Assembly (NCBI RefSeq): GCF_005233835.1
Contig: NZ_SZQA01000002.1
Span: forward strand, 310,001-374,000
Source: Herbidospora galbida
Lineage (GTDB): Bacteria; Actinomycetota; Actinomycetes; Streptosporangiales; Streptosporangiaceae
Direction of reading: 5' to 3'
Length of the DNA stretch: 64,000 nucleotides
Both the position numbers and the translations under genes were made by a program. Positions 54,562 to 63,399 of the stretch are shown here, piece by piece; the first letter of the stretch is position 1; each line of letters opens with the position of its first letter. The notes beneath the pieces are model-generated. The model ran no database searches and had not been told where the DNA came from. It worked only from the letters and a program-made list of their open reading frames with translations.

Positions 54562-55749
54562 ATGTCGGATAACCCTGGCGCCGCCGAGGCGTCCCCCAGA
54601 TTGATGAGGCCCCGGGCGGGGCGCGTGGTCGCCGGAGTCGCCCAAGGGGCCGCGGCTCAGCTGCGCCTCGACCCGGTCGTGCTGCGGCTGGCGTTCGTGC
54701 TGCTCACGATCCTCGACGGGGTCGGGGTGGTGGCGTACGCCGCGCTGTGGATGTTCACCGCCACCGAGCAGACCGAGCACCCGCACGGCAGCCGCGACTG
54801 GGGCCAGGTGGCCGCCTACGGCCTGCTCGGGTTCGCGTTCGGGGCGCTCGCCCTGGTCAGCGGGGCGGCGGCCGGCGGCCTGGCCATGTGGCCGATCGCC
54901 GTCGGCGGGATCGGCTCCCTCATCCTGTGGCAGCAGGCCGAGCCGGGCCGGCGGCAGAAGTGGATGACCTCGACCGTCGGCCGGGTGCGCGCCACCTGGG
55001 TGCGGTCGGGCATCGGCCTGCTGCTCGTCGGCGTCGGCGTCATCGGGTTCCTCGCGGCGCAGGACCAGCTCGCCCAGGCCAGCACCGGGCTCGTGTTCAC
55101 CGCGGTCGTGCTCGGCGGCGTCGCGCTGATCGCCGCGCCGTGGCTGGCCGGGCTGTGGCGGGAGCTGCAGCGGGAGCGTACCGAGAGGATCCGGCAGGAG
55201 GAGCGCGCCGAGGTCGCCGCGCACGTCCACGACTCGGTGCTGCACACCCTGACCCTGATCCAGCGCGCCGCCCACGACCCGCGCGAGGTCACCCGCCTGG
55301 CCCGCAGCCAGGAGCGCGACCTGCGCAACTGGCTCTACATGCCGAAACAGGACGCCGACGCCACCCTCGCCGCCGCCGTCCGGCGGGCCGCGGCCGAGGA
55401 GGAGGACGCCCACGGCGTCCCGATCGAGATCGTCTGCGTGGGCGACTGCGACCTCGACGACGGCCTGCGGGCGATGGTCCACGCGACCCGGCAGTCGATG
55501 GTCAACGCGGCGAAGTATTCCGAATCGCCCGTGGTATCGGTTTACCTTGAGGTCGAACCCGGCGAGGCCACCGTTTTCGTCCGGGATCGCGGGAAGGGGT
55601 TCGTGCTTGACGACGTACCGGACGACCGCATGGGCATCCGCCAGTCGATCATCGGCCGGATGGAGCGCTTCGGCGGCACGGCCCGCGTCAAGACGGCCCC
55701 CGGCGAGGGCACCGAGATCACGCTGACGATGAAGAGGACCACCCCATGA
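54562..55749 (+). CDS. PspC-domain histidine kinase
   Basis: A 395-aa membrane sensor kinase. The N-terminal PspC domain (about 12-70, LMRPRAGRVVAGVAQGAAAQLRLDPVVLRLAFVLL) is followed by several helices. A HisKA_3 domain has the phospho-accepting His223 in AAHVHDSVLHTL; an HATPase domain is at the C-terminus (VRDRGKGFVLDDVPDDRMGIRQSIIGRMERFGGTARVKT). It has a GCAGGAGC site before ATG 54562. It overlaps the regulator gene by 4 bp, forming a two-component pair. Its PspC domain matches that of the divergent membrane protein. Confidence 0.92.
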   Translation: MSDNPGAAEASPRLMRPRAGRVVAGVAQGAAAQLRLDPVVLRLAFVLLTILDGVGVVAYAALWMFTATEQTEHPHGSRDWGQVAAYGLLGFAFGALALVSGAAAGGLAMWPIAVGGIGSLILWQQAEPGRRQKWMTSTVGRVRATWVRSGIGLLLVGVGVIGFLAAQDQLAQASTGLVFTAVVLGGVALIAAPWLAGLWRELQRERTERIRQEERAEVAAHVHDSVLHTLTLIQRAAHDPREVTRLARSQERDLRNWLYMPKQDADATLAAAVRRAAAEEEDAHGVPIEIVCVGDCDLDDGLRAMVHATRQSMVNAAKYSESPVVSVYLEVEPGEATVFVRDRGKGFVLDDVPDDRMGIRQSIIGRMERFGGTARVKTAPGEGTEITLTMKRTTP

Positions 55750-56384
55750 AAACGGTAAGAGTGCTGATCGTGGACGACCACCGGCTGTTCCGGTCGGGTG
55801 TACGGGCCGAGCTCGGCCCCTCCATCCAGGTGGTCGGCGAGGCCGAGGACGTGGAGTCGGCCGTGGCCACGATCGCCGAGCTCGAACCCGACGTGGTCCT
55901 GCTCGACGTGCACATGCCCGGTGGCGGCGGGGTCGAGGTCCTGCGCCGGGTGCTGGGCTCCGGGGCGCAGGTCCGGTTCCTGGCCCTGTCGGTCTCCGAC
56001 GCCGCAGAAGACGTCATCGGCGTCATCCGGGGCGGCGCCCGGGGCTATGTGACCAAGACGATCAGCGGCGCCGAGCTGACCGACGCGATCACCCGCGTGG
56101 CCGACGGCGACGCGGTCTTCTCGCCCCGCCTGGCCGGGTTCGTGCTCGACGCGTTCGCCTCGACCGAGGCCCCGCCCATCGATCCCGAGCTCGACTCCCT
56201 CACGCAGCGTGAGCGGGAGGTGCTCCGGCTGATCGCGCGCGGGTACGCGTACAAGGAGATCGCCAAGGAGCTCTTCATCAGCGTGAAGACCGTGGAGACC
56301 CACGTCTCCTCGGTGCTGCGCAAGCTCCAGCTGTCCAACCGCCACGAGTTGTCCCGCTGGGCCACCGCACGCCGACTGGTCTGA
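55746..56384 (+). CDS. NarL/LuxR-type response regulator
   Basis: A 212-aa regulator. The receiver domain has D10-D11, phospho-accepting D54 (VVLLDVHMPGGGG) and the Lys in YVTKTISGAELTDAI. The LuxR DNA-binding domain has LTQREREVLRLIARGYAYKEIAKELFISVKTVETHVSSVLRKL. It is coupled to the PspC kinase by a 4-bp overlap. Likely targets include the kinase and membrane-protein promoters in the 116-bp divergent gap; that is inference. Confidence 0.95.
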   Translation: MKTVRVLIVDDHRLFRSGVRAELGPSIQVVGEAEDVESAVATIAELEPDVVLLDVHMPGGGGVEVLRRVLGSGAQVRFLALSVSDAAEDVIGVIRGGARGYVTKTISGAELTDAITRVADGDAVFSPRLAGFVLDAFASTEAPPIDPELDSLTQREREVLRLIARGYAYKEIAKELFISVKTVETHVSSVLRKLQLSNRHELSRWATARRLV

Positions 56385-56411
56385 GAGCGCCGGGTGTGAC
56401 ACGCTTCACAA

Positions 56412-57869
56412 ATGGGGCGTGACGTACCCGCGACGCAGTTCAGCCGCGACGACCGGCGGCGCTACCGCGACAAGCTGAAGCGCTCGCTCGACGTGCTCGC
56501 CCGCATGCTCGGCGAGGCCCGGTTCGACGCCGAGCGGCCGCTGGCCGGGCTGGAGATCGAGCTGAACCTGGTCGACGACCAGGGCGAGCCGGCGATGAAG
56601 AACGCCGAGGTCCTCGACGCGATCTCGGCGCCCGACTGGGACACCGAGCTGGGCCAGTTCAACGTCGAGATCAACGTCGAGCCCCGGGAGCTGGGCGGGT
56701 CCGGCCTGGTCGAGCTGGAGCAGACCGTCCGCAACAGCCTGAACCACGCCGAGGAACAGGCCCGGACGGTCGGCGGCCACATGGTTCTGGTCGGCATCCT
56801 GCCGACGCTGAAGGAGAGCGACCTCTCCGAGGCCACGCTGTCGGCCAACCCGCGCTACAAGCTGCTGAACGAGCAGATCTTCGCCGCCCGGGGCGAAGAC
56901 CTGCGCATCGCGATCGACGGCGTGGAGCGCCTGCACACCTACGCCGACAGCATCACCCCCGAGGCGGCCTGCACCAGCGTCCAGCTGCACCTCCAGGTCA
57001 GCCCGCGGAACTTCGCCGCCCACTGGAACGCCGCCCAGGCCATCGCCGGGCCGCAGGTCGCCGTGGCCGCCAACTCGCCCTACCTGTTCGGCAAGGAGCT
57101 CTGGCGCGAGACCCGGCTGAGCCTGTTCGAGCAGGCCACCGACACCCGCCCCGACGAGCTCAAGGCCCAGGGCGTGCGCCCGCGCGTCTGGTTCGGCGAC
57201 CGGTGGATCACCTCGGTCTTCGACCTGTTCGAGGAGAACGCCCGCTACTTCCCGGCGCTGCTGCCGATCTGCGACGACGAAGACCCGGCGATGGTCCTGG
57301 AGGCCGGGGGAGTGCCCACACTCAGTGAGCTGACCCTGCACAACGGCACGGTCTACCGCTGGAACCGCCCCGTGTACGACATCTCCGGCGGCCTCCCCCA
57401 CCTGCGCGTCGAGAACCGGGTGCTGCCGGCCGGCCCGTCGGTGGCCGACATCCTGGCCAACGCGGCCTTCTACTACGGCCTGATGCGGGTGCTGCCCTTC
57501 GCCGAACGCCCTGTCTGGACGCAGATGTCGTTCTCGGCCGCGTCCGACAACCTGCGGGCCGCGGCCCGGCACGGCATCGACGCCCGCCTCTACTGGCCCG
57601 GCCTGGGCGAGGTCACCGCCTCCGAGCTGATCCTGCGCCGCCTGCTGCCGCTGGCGCACGACGGCCTGAACCTGTGGGGCTGCGACCCCAAGTGCCGCGA
57701 CCGCCTGCTCGGCATCGTCGAGCAGCGCTGCCTGACCGGGGTGACCGGCGCGACGTGGCAGGTCCGCAAGGTGCGCGAACACGGCGGCGGCCACGAGGGA
57801 CTGCGCCGGATGACGCTGGAGTACATGGCCAACATGCACACCAACGAACCCGTTCACCAGTGGGGCTAG
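56412..57869 (+). CDS. Glutamate-cysteine ligase (GCS2) family protein
   Basis: A 485-aa enzyme of the GCS2-like ATP-grasp family. The opening segment GLEIELNLVDDQGEPAMKNAEVLDAIS is the active-site Glu-rich strand, followed by ELGQFNVEINVEPRELGGSG, QLHLQVSPRNFAAHWNAA and PHLRVENRVLPAGPSVADILANAAFY. In gammaproteobacteria the reaction is Glu + Cys + ATP to gamma-Glu-Cys. Actinomycetes rely on mycothiol and ergothioneine, so the true substrate may differ. ATG 56412 has no ribosome site. Not linked to a gshB gene here. Confidence 0.8.
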   Translation: MGRDVPATQFSRDDRRRYRDKLKRSLDVLARMLGEARFDAERPLAGLEIELNLVDDQGEPAMKNAEVLDAISAPDWDTELGQFNVEINVEPRELGGSGLVELEQTVRNSLNHAEEQARTVGGHMVLVGILPTLKESDLSEATLSANPRYKLLNEQIFAARGEDLRIAIDGVERLHTYADSITPEAACTSVQLHLQVSPRNFAAHWNAAQAIAGPQVAVAANSPYLFGKELWRETRLSLFEQATDTRPDELKAQGVRPRVWFGDRWITSVFDLFEENARYFPALLPICDDEDPAMVLEAGGVPTLSELTLHNGTVYRWNRPVYDISGGLPHLRVENRVLPAGPSVADILANAAFYYGLMRVLPFAERPVWTQMSFSAASDNLRAAARHGIDARLYWPGLGEVTASELILRRLLPLAHDGLNLWGCDPKCRDRLLGIVEQRCLTGVTGATWQVRKVREHGGGHEGLRRMTLEYMANMHTNEPVHQWG

Positions 57870-57920
57870 AACTCCGGGCTTCTCAAGAAATATCCGCCTT
57901 TGGGCGTGCAGGATGAGGGC

Positions 57921-58646
57921 GTGCAATTACGCAGGCTCCTGGCGATCTCCCTCTTGGCCCTGACCATGTCGTGCGGCTCCGTGACCGCCCCCGATCCCGG
58001 AGCCGGAGCGGCTCCCGAGGTGACCACGCCCGACCAGATCGAGACCGACCTCGACCCGCCCACCGACCCTCCGGCCTCCGACTGCGACGTCAAGGGCGAG
58101 AACTTCTCCGAGGACGTCCGCCTGGCCCGGTGCCTGACCGAGGAGTTCTGGACCGAGCAGTTCACCGCCTCCGGCGGCACCTACCAGCCGATCACCCGGT
58201 TCGTGGAGTACAACGGCGACGACGGCCCCGACTGCGGGGGGCAGCCCTCCGTGCCGAACAACGCCTTCTACTGCCCCGACGGCCACTTCATCGCCTACGA
58301 CGCGACCTGGCTGCAGGGCCTGTACGACCAGCTCGGCGACGGCGCCGTCTACGTCGTGATCCCCCACGAGTTCGGGCACTCCGTGCAGAACCAGCTGATG
58401 TCGAACTTCGAGTTCTCCGTCCAGGCCGAGCTCCAGGCCGACTGCTACGCCGGCGGGACCCTCAAGGGCCTGATCGACGGCAAGCGGCTGCAGGCGCAGG
58501 AGGGCGACGACGCCGAGCTGATGGCGAACCTGGAGAACGCCGGCGACCCGACCGACGCGTGGTGGGAGCCGGGCGCGCACGGGACCGCGCAGCAGCGGCA
58601 GCTCAACTTCGCGCGGGGCCTCGAAAGTGGCGTCGGGGCCTGCTGA
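57921..58646 (+). CDS. Lipoprotein metallopeptidase-like protein (HEFGH motif)
   Basis: A 241-aa exported protein. Lipobox LALTMSC (Cys near residue 18), then an acidic/Pro-rich linker. The peptidase-like region has the zinc motif HEFGH in IPHEFGHSVQNQLM and a downstream acidic QAELQADCYAGG stretch. This pattern fits the neutral zinc metallopeptidase (YpfJ) family. GTG 57921 follows a GGATGAGG site. It may act in envelope protein turnover. It sits between the ligase and a CPBP protease. Confidence 0.85.
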   Translation: MQLRRLLAISLLALTMSCGSVTAPDPGAGAAPEVTTPDQIETDLDPPTDPPASDCDVKGENFSEDVRLARCLTEEFWTEQFTASGGTYQPITRFVEYNGDDGPDCGGQPSVPNNAFYCPDGHFIAYDATWLQGLYDQLGDGAVYVVIPHEFGHSVQNQLMSNFEFSVQAELQADCYAGGTLKGLIDGKRLQAQEGDDAELMANLENAGDPTDAWWEPGAHGTAQQRQLNFARGLESGVGAC

Positions 58647-58663
58647 AAGGGCAGACCTACCTG

Positions 58664-59407
58664 ATGGCTCACGCGATGGCGAGTGGACAGGCCCGACGGC
58701 GACGGGTGCGGCGACCGGGGGCGGCGCTCGGGGCGGCGGTGGGGGTGCTGGCCGTGGCCAACGTCCTCAACAACACGGTGGCCCGCCGCTACGCGCCGCT
58801 GACCTCGGCGGTGGCGACGGGCGCGCTGCTCCTGATCGCCCGCCGGGCCGGGACGGGGGCCCGTGACCTCGGCTTCGCCTCACCCGTCAAGGGCGCGCTG
58901 ATCGGCGGCGGCCTGGCCGCCGCCGTGGCGGCCGGCTACACCGGCGGCGTGCTGCTGCCCCCGACGCGCCGCCTGTTCATGGACGAACGGGCGCTGGCCC
59001 TGACCAGGGCCCGGCTGTTCGAGGAGGCGCTGCTGCAGGTGCCGGTCGGGACGGTCCTGCTGGAGGAGGTCGCCTTCCGGGGTGTGCTCCCGGAGCTCTT
59101 CGGCCACTCGTTCAAGCCCCGGACCGCCTCGGTGGCCTCCAACCTGCTGTTCGGGCTGTGGCACGTGCTGCCCGCCCTCGACATGGCCCGCGCCAACCCG
59201 GCCGCCGCCAGGGCGGGCACCCCCCGCCTGGTCGCCGGGACCGTCGCCACCACGACCCTGGCCGGCCTGGGCTTCCACGAACTGCGCCGGCGCGGAGGCC
59301 TGCTCGCCCCCGCGCTGCTGCACCTGGCGACCAACTCGCTCGGCTTCGTCGCGGCCCGGGGGGCCCGCCGGATGGACGCCAGGAGGATCCGCCGCTCAGC
59401 CGGTTGA
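58664..59407 (+). CDS. CPBP-family intramembrane metalloprotease
   Basis: A 247-aa multi-pass membrane protease. The CAAX/CPBP motifs are present: EEVAFRG (the EExxxR glutamates), LLFGLWHVLPA (second helix His) and APALLHLATNSLGF (third). Bacterial members cleave within the membrane in signalling, bacteriocin immunity or lipid-linked protein maturation. ATG 58664 has an AAAGGG site upstream. It lies 17 nt after the metallopeptidase gene. Its 3' end overlaps the convergent PIG-L gene by 12 nt. Confidence 0.9.
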   Translation: MAHAMASGQARRRRVRRPGAALGAAVGVLAVANVLNNTVARRYAPLTSAVATGALLLIARRAGTGARDLGFASPVKGALIGGGLAAAVAAGYTGGVLLPPTRRLFMDERALALTRARLFEEALLQVPVGTVLLEEVAFRGVLPELFGHSFKPRTASVASNLLFGLWHVLPALDMARANPAAARAGTPRLVAGTVATTTLAGLGFHELRRRGGLLAPALLHLATNSLGFVAARGARRMDARRIRRSAG

Positions 59408-60115
59408 CATCACGTGGAACGACTCCGCGTACGTCCCCTCCGGCAGCCCCCCGGCCTGCGCGTTGGCCGACAGGAAGCCCTTGACGAAGCCCTCCATGTC
59501 GTCCATGTGGCCGGTCTGCGACTCGTGGGCGCGCAGGGCGGCGAGCTTGCGGTCGAGCGTCGCGGTCACGTCGACCCAGTGGTTCGGGGTGGGGGAGCCG
59601 ATCATCCAGACCTCCCGGACCGTCCAGGCCTCCAGGCCCTCCTCGGTGAGCAGGTCGGGGAAGGCGTAGGGGTTGCGGGCGTCGGGGTAGACCGCGTCGA
59701 GGGTGGCCGAGCCGACCGCGCGGTGGTCGGGGTGGGTCGGGCCCAGCCGCACGTAGTTGCGCTCCGGCGTCGAGGTGATCACCAGGTCGGGCCGGACCTG
59801 GCGGATCACCCGGGTGATGTCCTTGCGCAGCCCCAGGGTCGCCTCGACGGCCCCGTCGGGATAGCCGAGGTGGCGGATGTCGGTCACCCCGACCTGCTTG
59901 GCGGCGGCGGCCTGTTCGGCGCGGCGGAGCTCGGCCATGCCCACGCCGTCGACGGCCCGGTCGAAGCCCCCGGCGTCGCCCGAGGTGGCCAGGAGGTAGA
60001 CGACCTGGACGCCCCGGTCGGTGAGCGAGGCCACGGTGCCCGCGCCGCCGAAGTCGATGTCGTCGGGGTGGGCGGTCACCACCAGCACGGTCCGGATCTC
60101 CGCGGCGTCCAACAT
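59396..60115 (-). CDS. PIG-L family deacetylase
   Basis: A 239-aa Zn-dependent deacetylase of the LmbE/PIG-L fold. The metal motif AHPDDIDFG (about 15-23) and the HPDHRAVG segment near residue 127 are present. Family members include MshB (GlcNAc-inositol deacetylase, mycothiol) and Mca (mycothiol conjugate amidase); this one is shorter and its substrate is unknown. ATG 60115 start. It is divergent from pcrA by 75 bp, with a dyad in the gap. Confidence 0.88.
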   Translation of the reverse strand: MLDAAEIRTVLVVTAHPDDIDFGGAGTVASLTDRGVQVVYLLATSGDAGGFDRAVDGVGMAELRRAEQAAAAKQVGVTDIRHLGYPDGAVEATLGLRKDITRVIRQVRPDLVITSTPERNYVRLGPTHPDHRAVGSATLDAVYPDARNPYAFPDLLTEEGLEAWTVREVWMIGSPTPNHWVDVTATLDRKLAALRAHESQTGHMDDMEGFVKGFLSANAQAGGLPEGTYAESFHVMSTG

Positions 60116-60142
60116 GGGTCCTCCAAGAAGTCGATTGCCGAT

Positions 60143-60162
60143 GTTCGTTCACTTGAGCGAAC
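60143..60162. promoter_or_regulatory. Inverted repeat GTTCG-N10-CGAAC in the PIG-L/pcrA gap
   Basis: Eight of ten positions are symmetric over this 20-bp dyad. It overlaps the upstream edge of the pcrA promoter. Its GTTCG/CGAAC halves resemble LexA (SOS) half-sites but in the outward orientation. Binding is unproven. Confidence 0.4.
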
Positions 60163-60184
60163 TGTCGCTGCGCGGCCCTACGCT
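60162..60184 (+). promoter_or_regulatory. PafBC-like promoter of pcrA
   Basis: CTGTCGCTG (60162-60170), an 8-nt spacer, then TACGCT (60179-60184). This matches the actinobacterial RecA-NDp/PafBC pattern TTGTCRGTG-N8-TANNNT at seven of nine upstream bases. The -10 ends 6 nt before the GTG start, so the mRNA would be leaderless. Confidence 0.6.
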
Positions 60185-60190
60185 AGACGG

Positions 60191-62407
60191 GTGACCCATC
60201 CCTTGCTTGACGGCCTCAACCCCCAGCAGAAGGAGGCCGTCGTCCACCAGGGCGGCCCGCTCCTCATCGTCGCGGGAGCCGGGTCCGGCAAGACCAGGGT
60301 TCTGACCCATCGCATCGCCTACCTGCTGGCCGAGCGCGACGTCCACCCGGGCGAGATCCTCGCGATCACCTTCACCAACAAGGCCGCCCGCGAGATGAAA
60401 GACCGGGTCGACAAGCTGATCGGCCCGCGCTCCAAGGCCATGTGGGTGATGACCTTCCACAGCGCCTGCGTCCGCATCCTGCGCCGCGAGGCCAAGCGCC
60501 TGGGCTTCACCACCAGCTTCTCCATCTACGACCAGGCCGACTCCCAGCGGCTGATGGCCCTGGTCTGCCGCGAGATGGACCTCGACCCCAAGCGCTACCC
60601 GCCGAGGTCGTTCTCCGCCCAGGTCAGCAACATGAAGAACGAGCTGATCGACTACGAGACCGCCGCCGACAAGGCGCAGACCCACCTCGAGAAGACGCTA
60701 GCCGAGGCCTACCGCACCTACCAGCGCCGCCTCACCGAGGCCGGCGCGATGGACTTCGACGACCTGATCATGCTCGCGGTCACGCTGTTCCAGCTCTTCC
60801 CCGAGGTCGCCGAACACTACCGGCGCCGGTTCCGCCACGTCATGGTCGACGAATACCAAGACACCAACCACGCGCAGTACACGCTGGTCAGGGAGCTCGT
60901 CGGCGTCGAGCCGCTGAAGCCGGCCGGCGAAGACGCGATCGCCCCCGCCGAGCTCGTGGTGGTCGGCGACGCCGACCAGTCGATCTACGCCTTCCGCGGC
61001 GCCTCGATCCGCAACATCCTGGAGTTCGAGCGCGACTACCCGTCGGCCAAGACGATCCTGCTGGAGCAGAACTACCGCTCCACCCAGACGATCCTCAACG
61101 CCGCCAACGCGGTCATCTCCCGCAACGAGAGCCGCAAGCCCAAGAACCTCTGGTCCGACCAGGGCGCCGGCCCCAAGATCATCGGCTACGTCGCCGACAA
61201 CGAGCACGACGAGGCCACCTTCGTCGCCCAAGAGGTCGACCGCCTCTCCGACGACGAGGGCGTCACCCCCGGCCAGGTCGCGGTCTTTTACCGCACCAAC
61301 TCGGCCTCCCGCGTCTTCGAAGAGATCTTCATCCGCACCGGCCTGCCCTACCGGGTCGTCGGCGGCGTGCGCTTCTACGAGCGCAAAGAGGTCAAAGACC
61401 TGCTGGCCTACCTGCGCGTGCTGGCGAACCCGAGTGACACGGTCTCGCTGCGCCGCATCCTCAACGTGCCCAAGCGCGGCATCGGCGACCGCGCCGAGTC
61501 GATGGTCGAGGCGTTCGCGTCCAGGGAGCGGATCTCCTTCTGGGAGGGCCTGCGCCGCGCCGAGGAGGCCCACGGCATCGCGACCCGCTCGCTCAACCAG
61601 ATCCGCGAGTTCGTGACCCTGCTCGACGATCTGCGGGCGAAGGAACTGCCGATCTCCGACCTGGCCGAGGAGATCCTGACCTCGACCGGCTACCGCACCG
61701 AGCTCGAGACCTCCGGCGACCCGCAAGACGAGAGCCGCATCGAGAACCTCAACGAGCTGATCTCGGTCGCCTCCGAGTTCGAGGCGGCCAACCCCGAGGG
61801 CACCCTGGTCGACTTCCTGGAGCAGGTCTCCCTGGTCGCCGACGCCGACTCGATCCCCGACCCCGACGGCGAGAGCGGCGGCGTGGTGACCCTGATGACC
61901 CTCCACACCGCCAAGGGCCTGGAGTTCCCCGTGGTCTTCCTGACCGCGATGGAAGACGGCGTCTTCCCCCACATGCGATCCCTGAGCGACCCGAAGGAAC
62001 TCGAGGAGGAGCGCCGCCTCGCCTACGTGGGCATCACCCGCGCCGAGAAGCGCCTCTACCTGTCCCGCGCCGCCGTCCGCACCGCGTGGGGCGCCCCCTC
62101 CTTCAACCCGGCCTCCCGCTTCCTCGCCGAGGTCCCCCACGACCTGGTCGAGTGGCGCAACGACCCGAAGAAGAACGCGTGGGGCGCCGCGACCAAGCGC
62201 GAGACCCGCCCGCTCGCGAGCCGCGGCGGCGGCAAGCCCGCCGTCCGGTTCACCGCGGGCGACCGCGTGACCCACGACCAGTTCGGGCTGGGCACGGTGC
62301 TCGAGGTCGAGGGCGAAGACGAGAAGACCCGGGCGAAGATCGACTTTGGCAGCGCGGGCGTGAAGACCCTCATGACGCACTACGCGAAGAGCCTCGAAAA
62401 GCTGTAA
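60191..62407 (+). CDS. pcrA: ATP-dependent DNA helicase PcrA/UvrD
   Basis: A 738-aa SF1A 3'-5' helicase for nucleotide excision and replication-fork repair. All helicase motifs are visible: LNPQQKEAV (Q), VAGAGSGKTRVL (I), AITFTNKAAREMKDRV (Ia), DEYQDTN (II), VVGDADQSIYAFRGA (III), EQNYRSTQTIL (IV), TLHTAKGLEFPVVF (V) and EERRLAYVGITRAEKRLYL (VI). The C-terminal PcrA tail ends DFGSAGVKTLMTHYAKSLEKL. GTG 60191 follows the PafBC-like promoter. A longer upstream frame runs through the PIG-L gene and is rejected. Confidence 0.97.
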   Translation: MTHPLLDGLNPQQKEAVVHQGGPLLIVAGAGSGKTRVLTHRIAYLLAERDVHPGEILAITFTNKAAREMKDRVDKLIGPRSKAMWVMTFHSACVRILRREAKRLGFTTSFSIYDQADSQRLMALVCREMDLDPKRYPPRSFSAQVSNMKNELIDYETAADKAQTHLEKTLAEAYRTYQRRLTEAGAMDFDDLIMLAVTLFQLFPEVAEHYRRRFRHVMVDEYQDTNHAQYTLVRELVGVEPLKPAGEDAIAPAELVVVGDADQSIYAFRGASIRNILEFERDYPSAKTILLEQNYRSTQTILNAANAVISRNESRKPKNLWSDQGAGPKIIGYVADNEHDEATFVAQEVDRLSDDEGVTPGQVAVFYRTNSASRVFEEIFIRTGLPYRVVGGVRFYERKEVKDLLAYLRVLANPSDTVSLRRILNVPKRGIGDRAESMVEAFASRERISFWEGLRRAEEAHGIATRSLNQIREFVTLLDDLRAKELPISDLAEEILTSTGYRTELETSGDPQDESRIENLNELISVASEFEAANPEGTLVDFLEQVSLVADADSIPDPDGESGGVVTLMTLHTAKGLEFPVVFLTAMEDGVFPHMRSLSDPKELEEERRLAYVGITRAEKRLYLSRAAVRTAWGAPSFNPASRFLAEVPHDLVEWRNDPKKNAWGAATKRETRPLASRGGGKPAVRFTAGDRVTHDQFGLGTVLEVEGEDEKTRAKIDFGSAGVKTLMTHYAKSLEKL

Positions 62408-62472
62408 AAGCAAGATCCGGGAGTGCGAAATGCGATATTTCCTGACGCGTACACCCGAGAGACGAGGATCAC

Positions 62473-63396
62473 ATGGCCGGCGAACTGATCGACGTGCACG
62501 CCCACTTCGTGACCGGTGACTACATCGCCGCCGCCACCGAAGCGGGGCACGTCACCCCCGACGGCATGCCCCGATGGCCGGCCTGGACGCCCGAAGACCA
62601 CTTGAGCCTGATGGACGTCAACGGCATCCAGAAGTCGTTCCTGTCCGTCTCCTCGCCCGGCACCCACTTCGGCGACGACGTGGCGGCCCGGAAGCTCTCG
62701 CGGCAGGTCAACGAGTACGCCGCCGACCTGGCCAGAAGGCGCCCCGACCGCTTCGGCCACTTCGCCTCGCTGCCCCTGCCCGACGTCGAGGGGGCGCTGG
62801 CCGAGCTCGCCCACGCCCTCGACGAGCTGGGCGGCGACGGGGTGGCCCTGATGAGCAACGCCCACGGCCGCTATCTCGGCGACCCGGCCTACGAGCCGCT
62901 GTGGGAGGAGCTCGACCGGCGGCGGGCGGTGGTGTTCGTCCACCCGACCTCGCCGGTGAACCACGAGCAGGTCGCCATCGGGCGGCCGAGGCCGATGCTG
63001 GAGTTCATCTTCGACACCACCCGGACCGTCTCCGACCTGGTGTTCACGGGTGTCCTGACCCGGCATCCGGGCATCAGGTGGATCTTCACCCACGGCGGCG
63101 GGACCCTGCCGCTGCTGTCCGACCGCATGGAGCTGTTCCGGACCGCCTTCTTCGGCGGCTCGCCCGATGACGCGTCGGTCGTCGAGCAGGTCGGGAAGCT
63201 GTGGTTCGACATCGCCGGAACGCCCTTCCCCCGGCAGGTGCCCGCCTTGGAGAAGGCCTTCGGCGCCGAGCGGGTCCTCTACGGCAGCGACTACTGCTTC
63301 ACGCCGCCTCCGGCGGTGGCGGCTCAGGTGGCGTCGGTCGACGCGACCTGGCGGGCGCTGACCACGGCCAACGCCCGCCGGCTGCTCGACCGCTGA
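62473..63396 (+). CDS. Amidohydrolase 2 family (ACMSD-like) enzyme
   Basis: A 307-aa TIM-barrel metal hydrolase or decarboxylase. N-terminal DVHAHF gives the metal HxH; VVFVHPTSPVN carries the later His; WIFTHGGGTLPLLSDRM and VLYGSDYCFTP supply the remaining His and Asp. The closest class is aminocarboxymuconate-semialdehyde decarboxylase and related aryl-acid decarboxylases, but the substrate is open. ATG 62473 has a GAGG site. It stands alone between pcrA and a convergent gene that ends 3 nt away. Confidence 0.88.
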   Translation: MAGELIDVHAHFVTGDYIAAATEAGHVTPDGMPRWPAWTPEDHLSLMDVNGIQKSFLSVSSPGTHFGDDVAARKLSRQVNEYAADLARRRPDRFGHFASLPLPDVEGALAELAHALDELGGDGVALMSNAHGRYLGDPAYEPLWEELDRRRAVVFVHPTSPVNHEQVAIGRPRPMLEFIFDTTRTVSDLVFTGVLTRHPGIRWIFTHGGGTLPLLSDRMELFRTAFFGGSPDDASVVEQVGKLWFDIAGTPFPRQVPALEKAFGAERVLYGSDYCFTPPPAVAAQVASVDATWRALTTANARRLLDR

Positions 63397-63399
63397 GGT

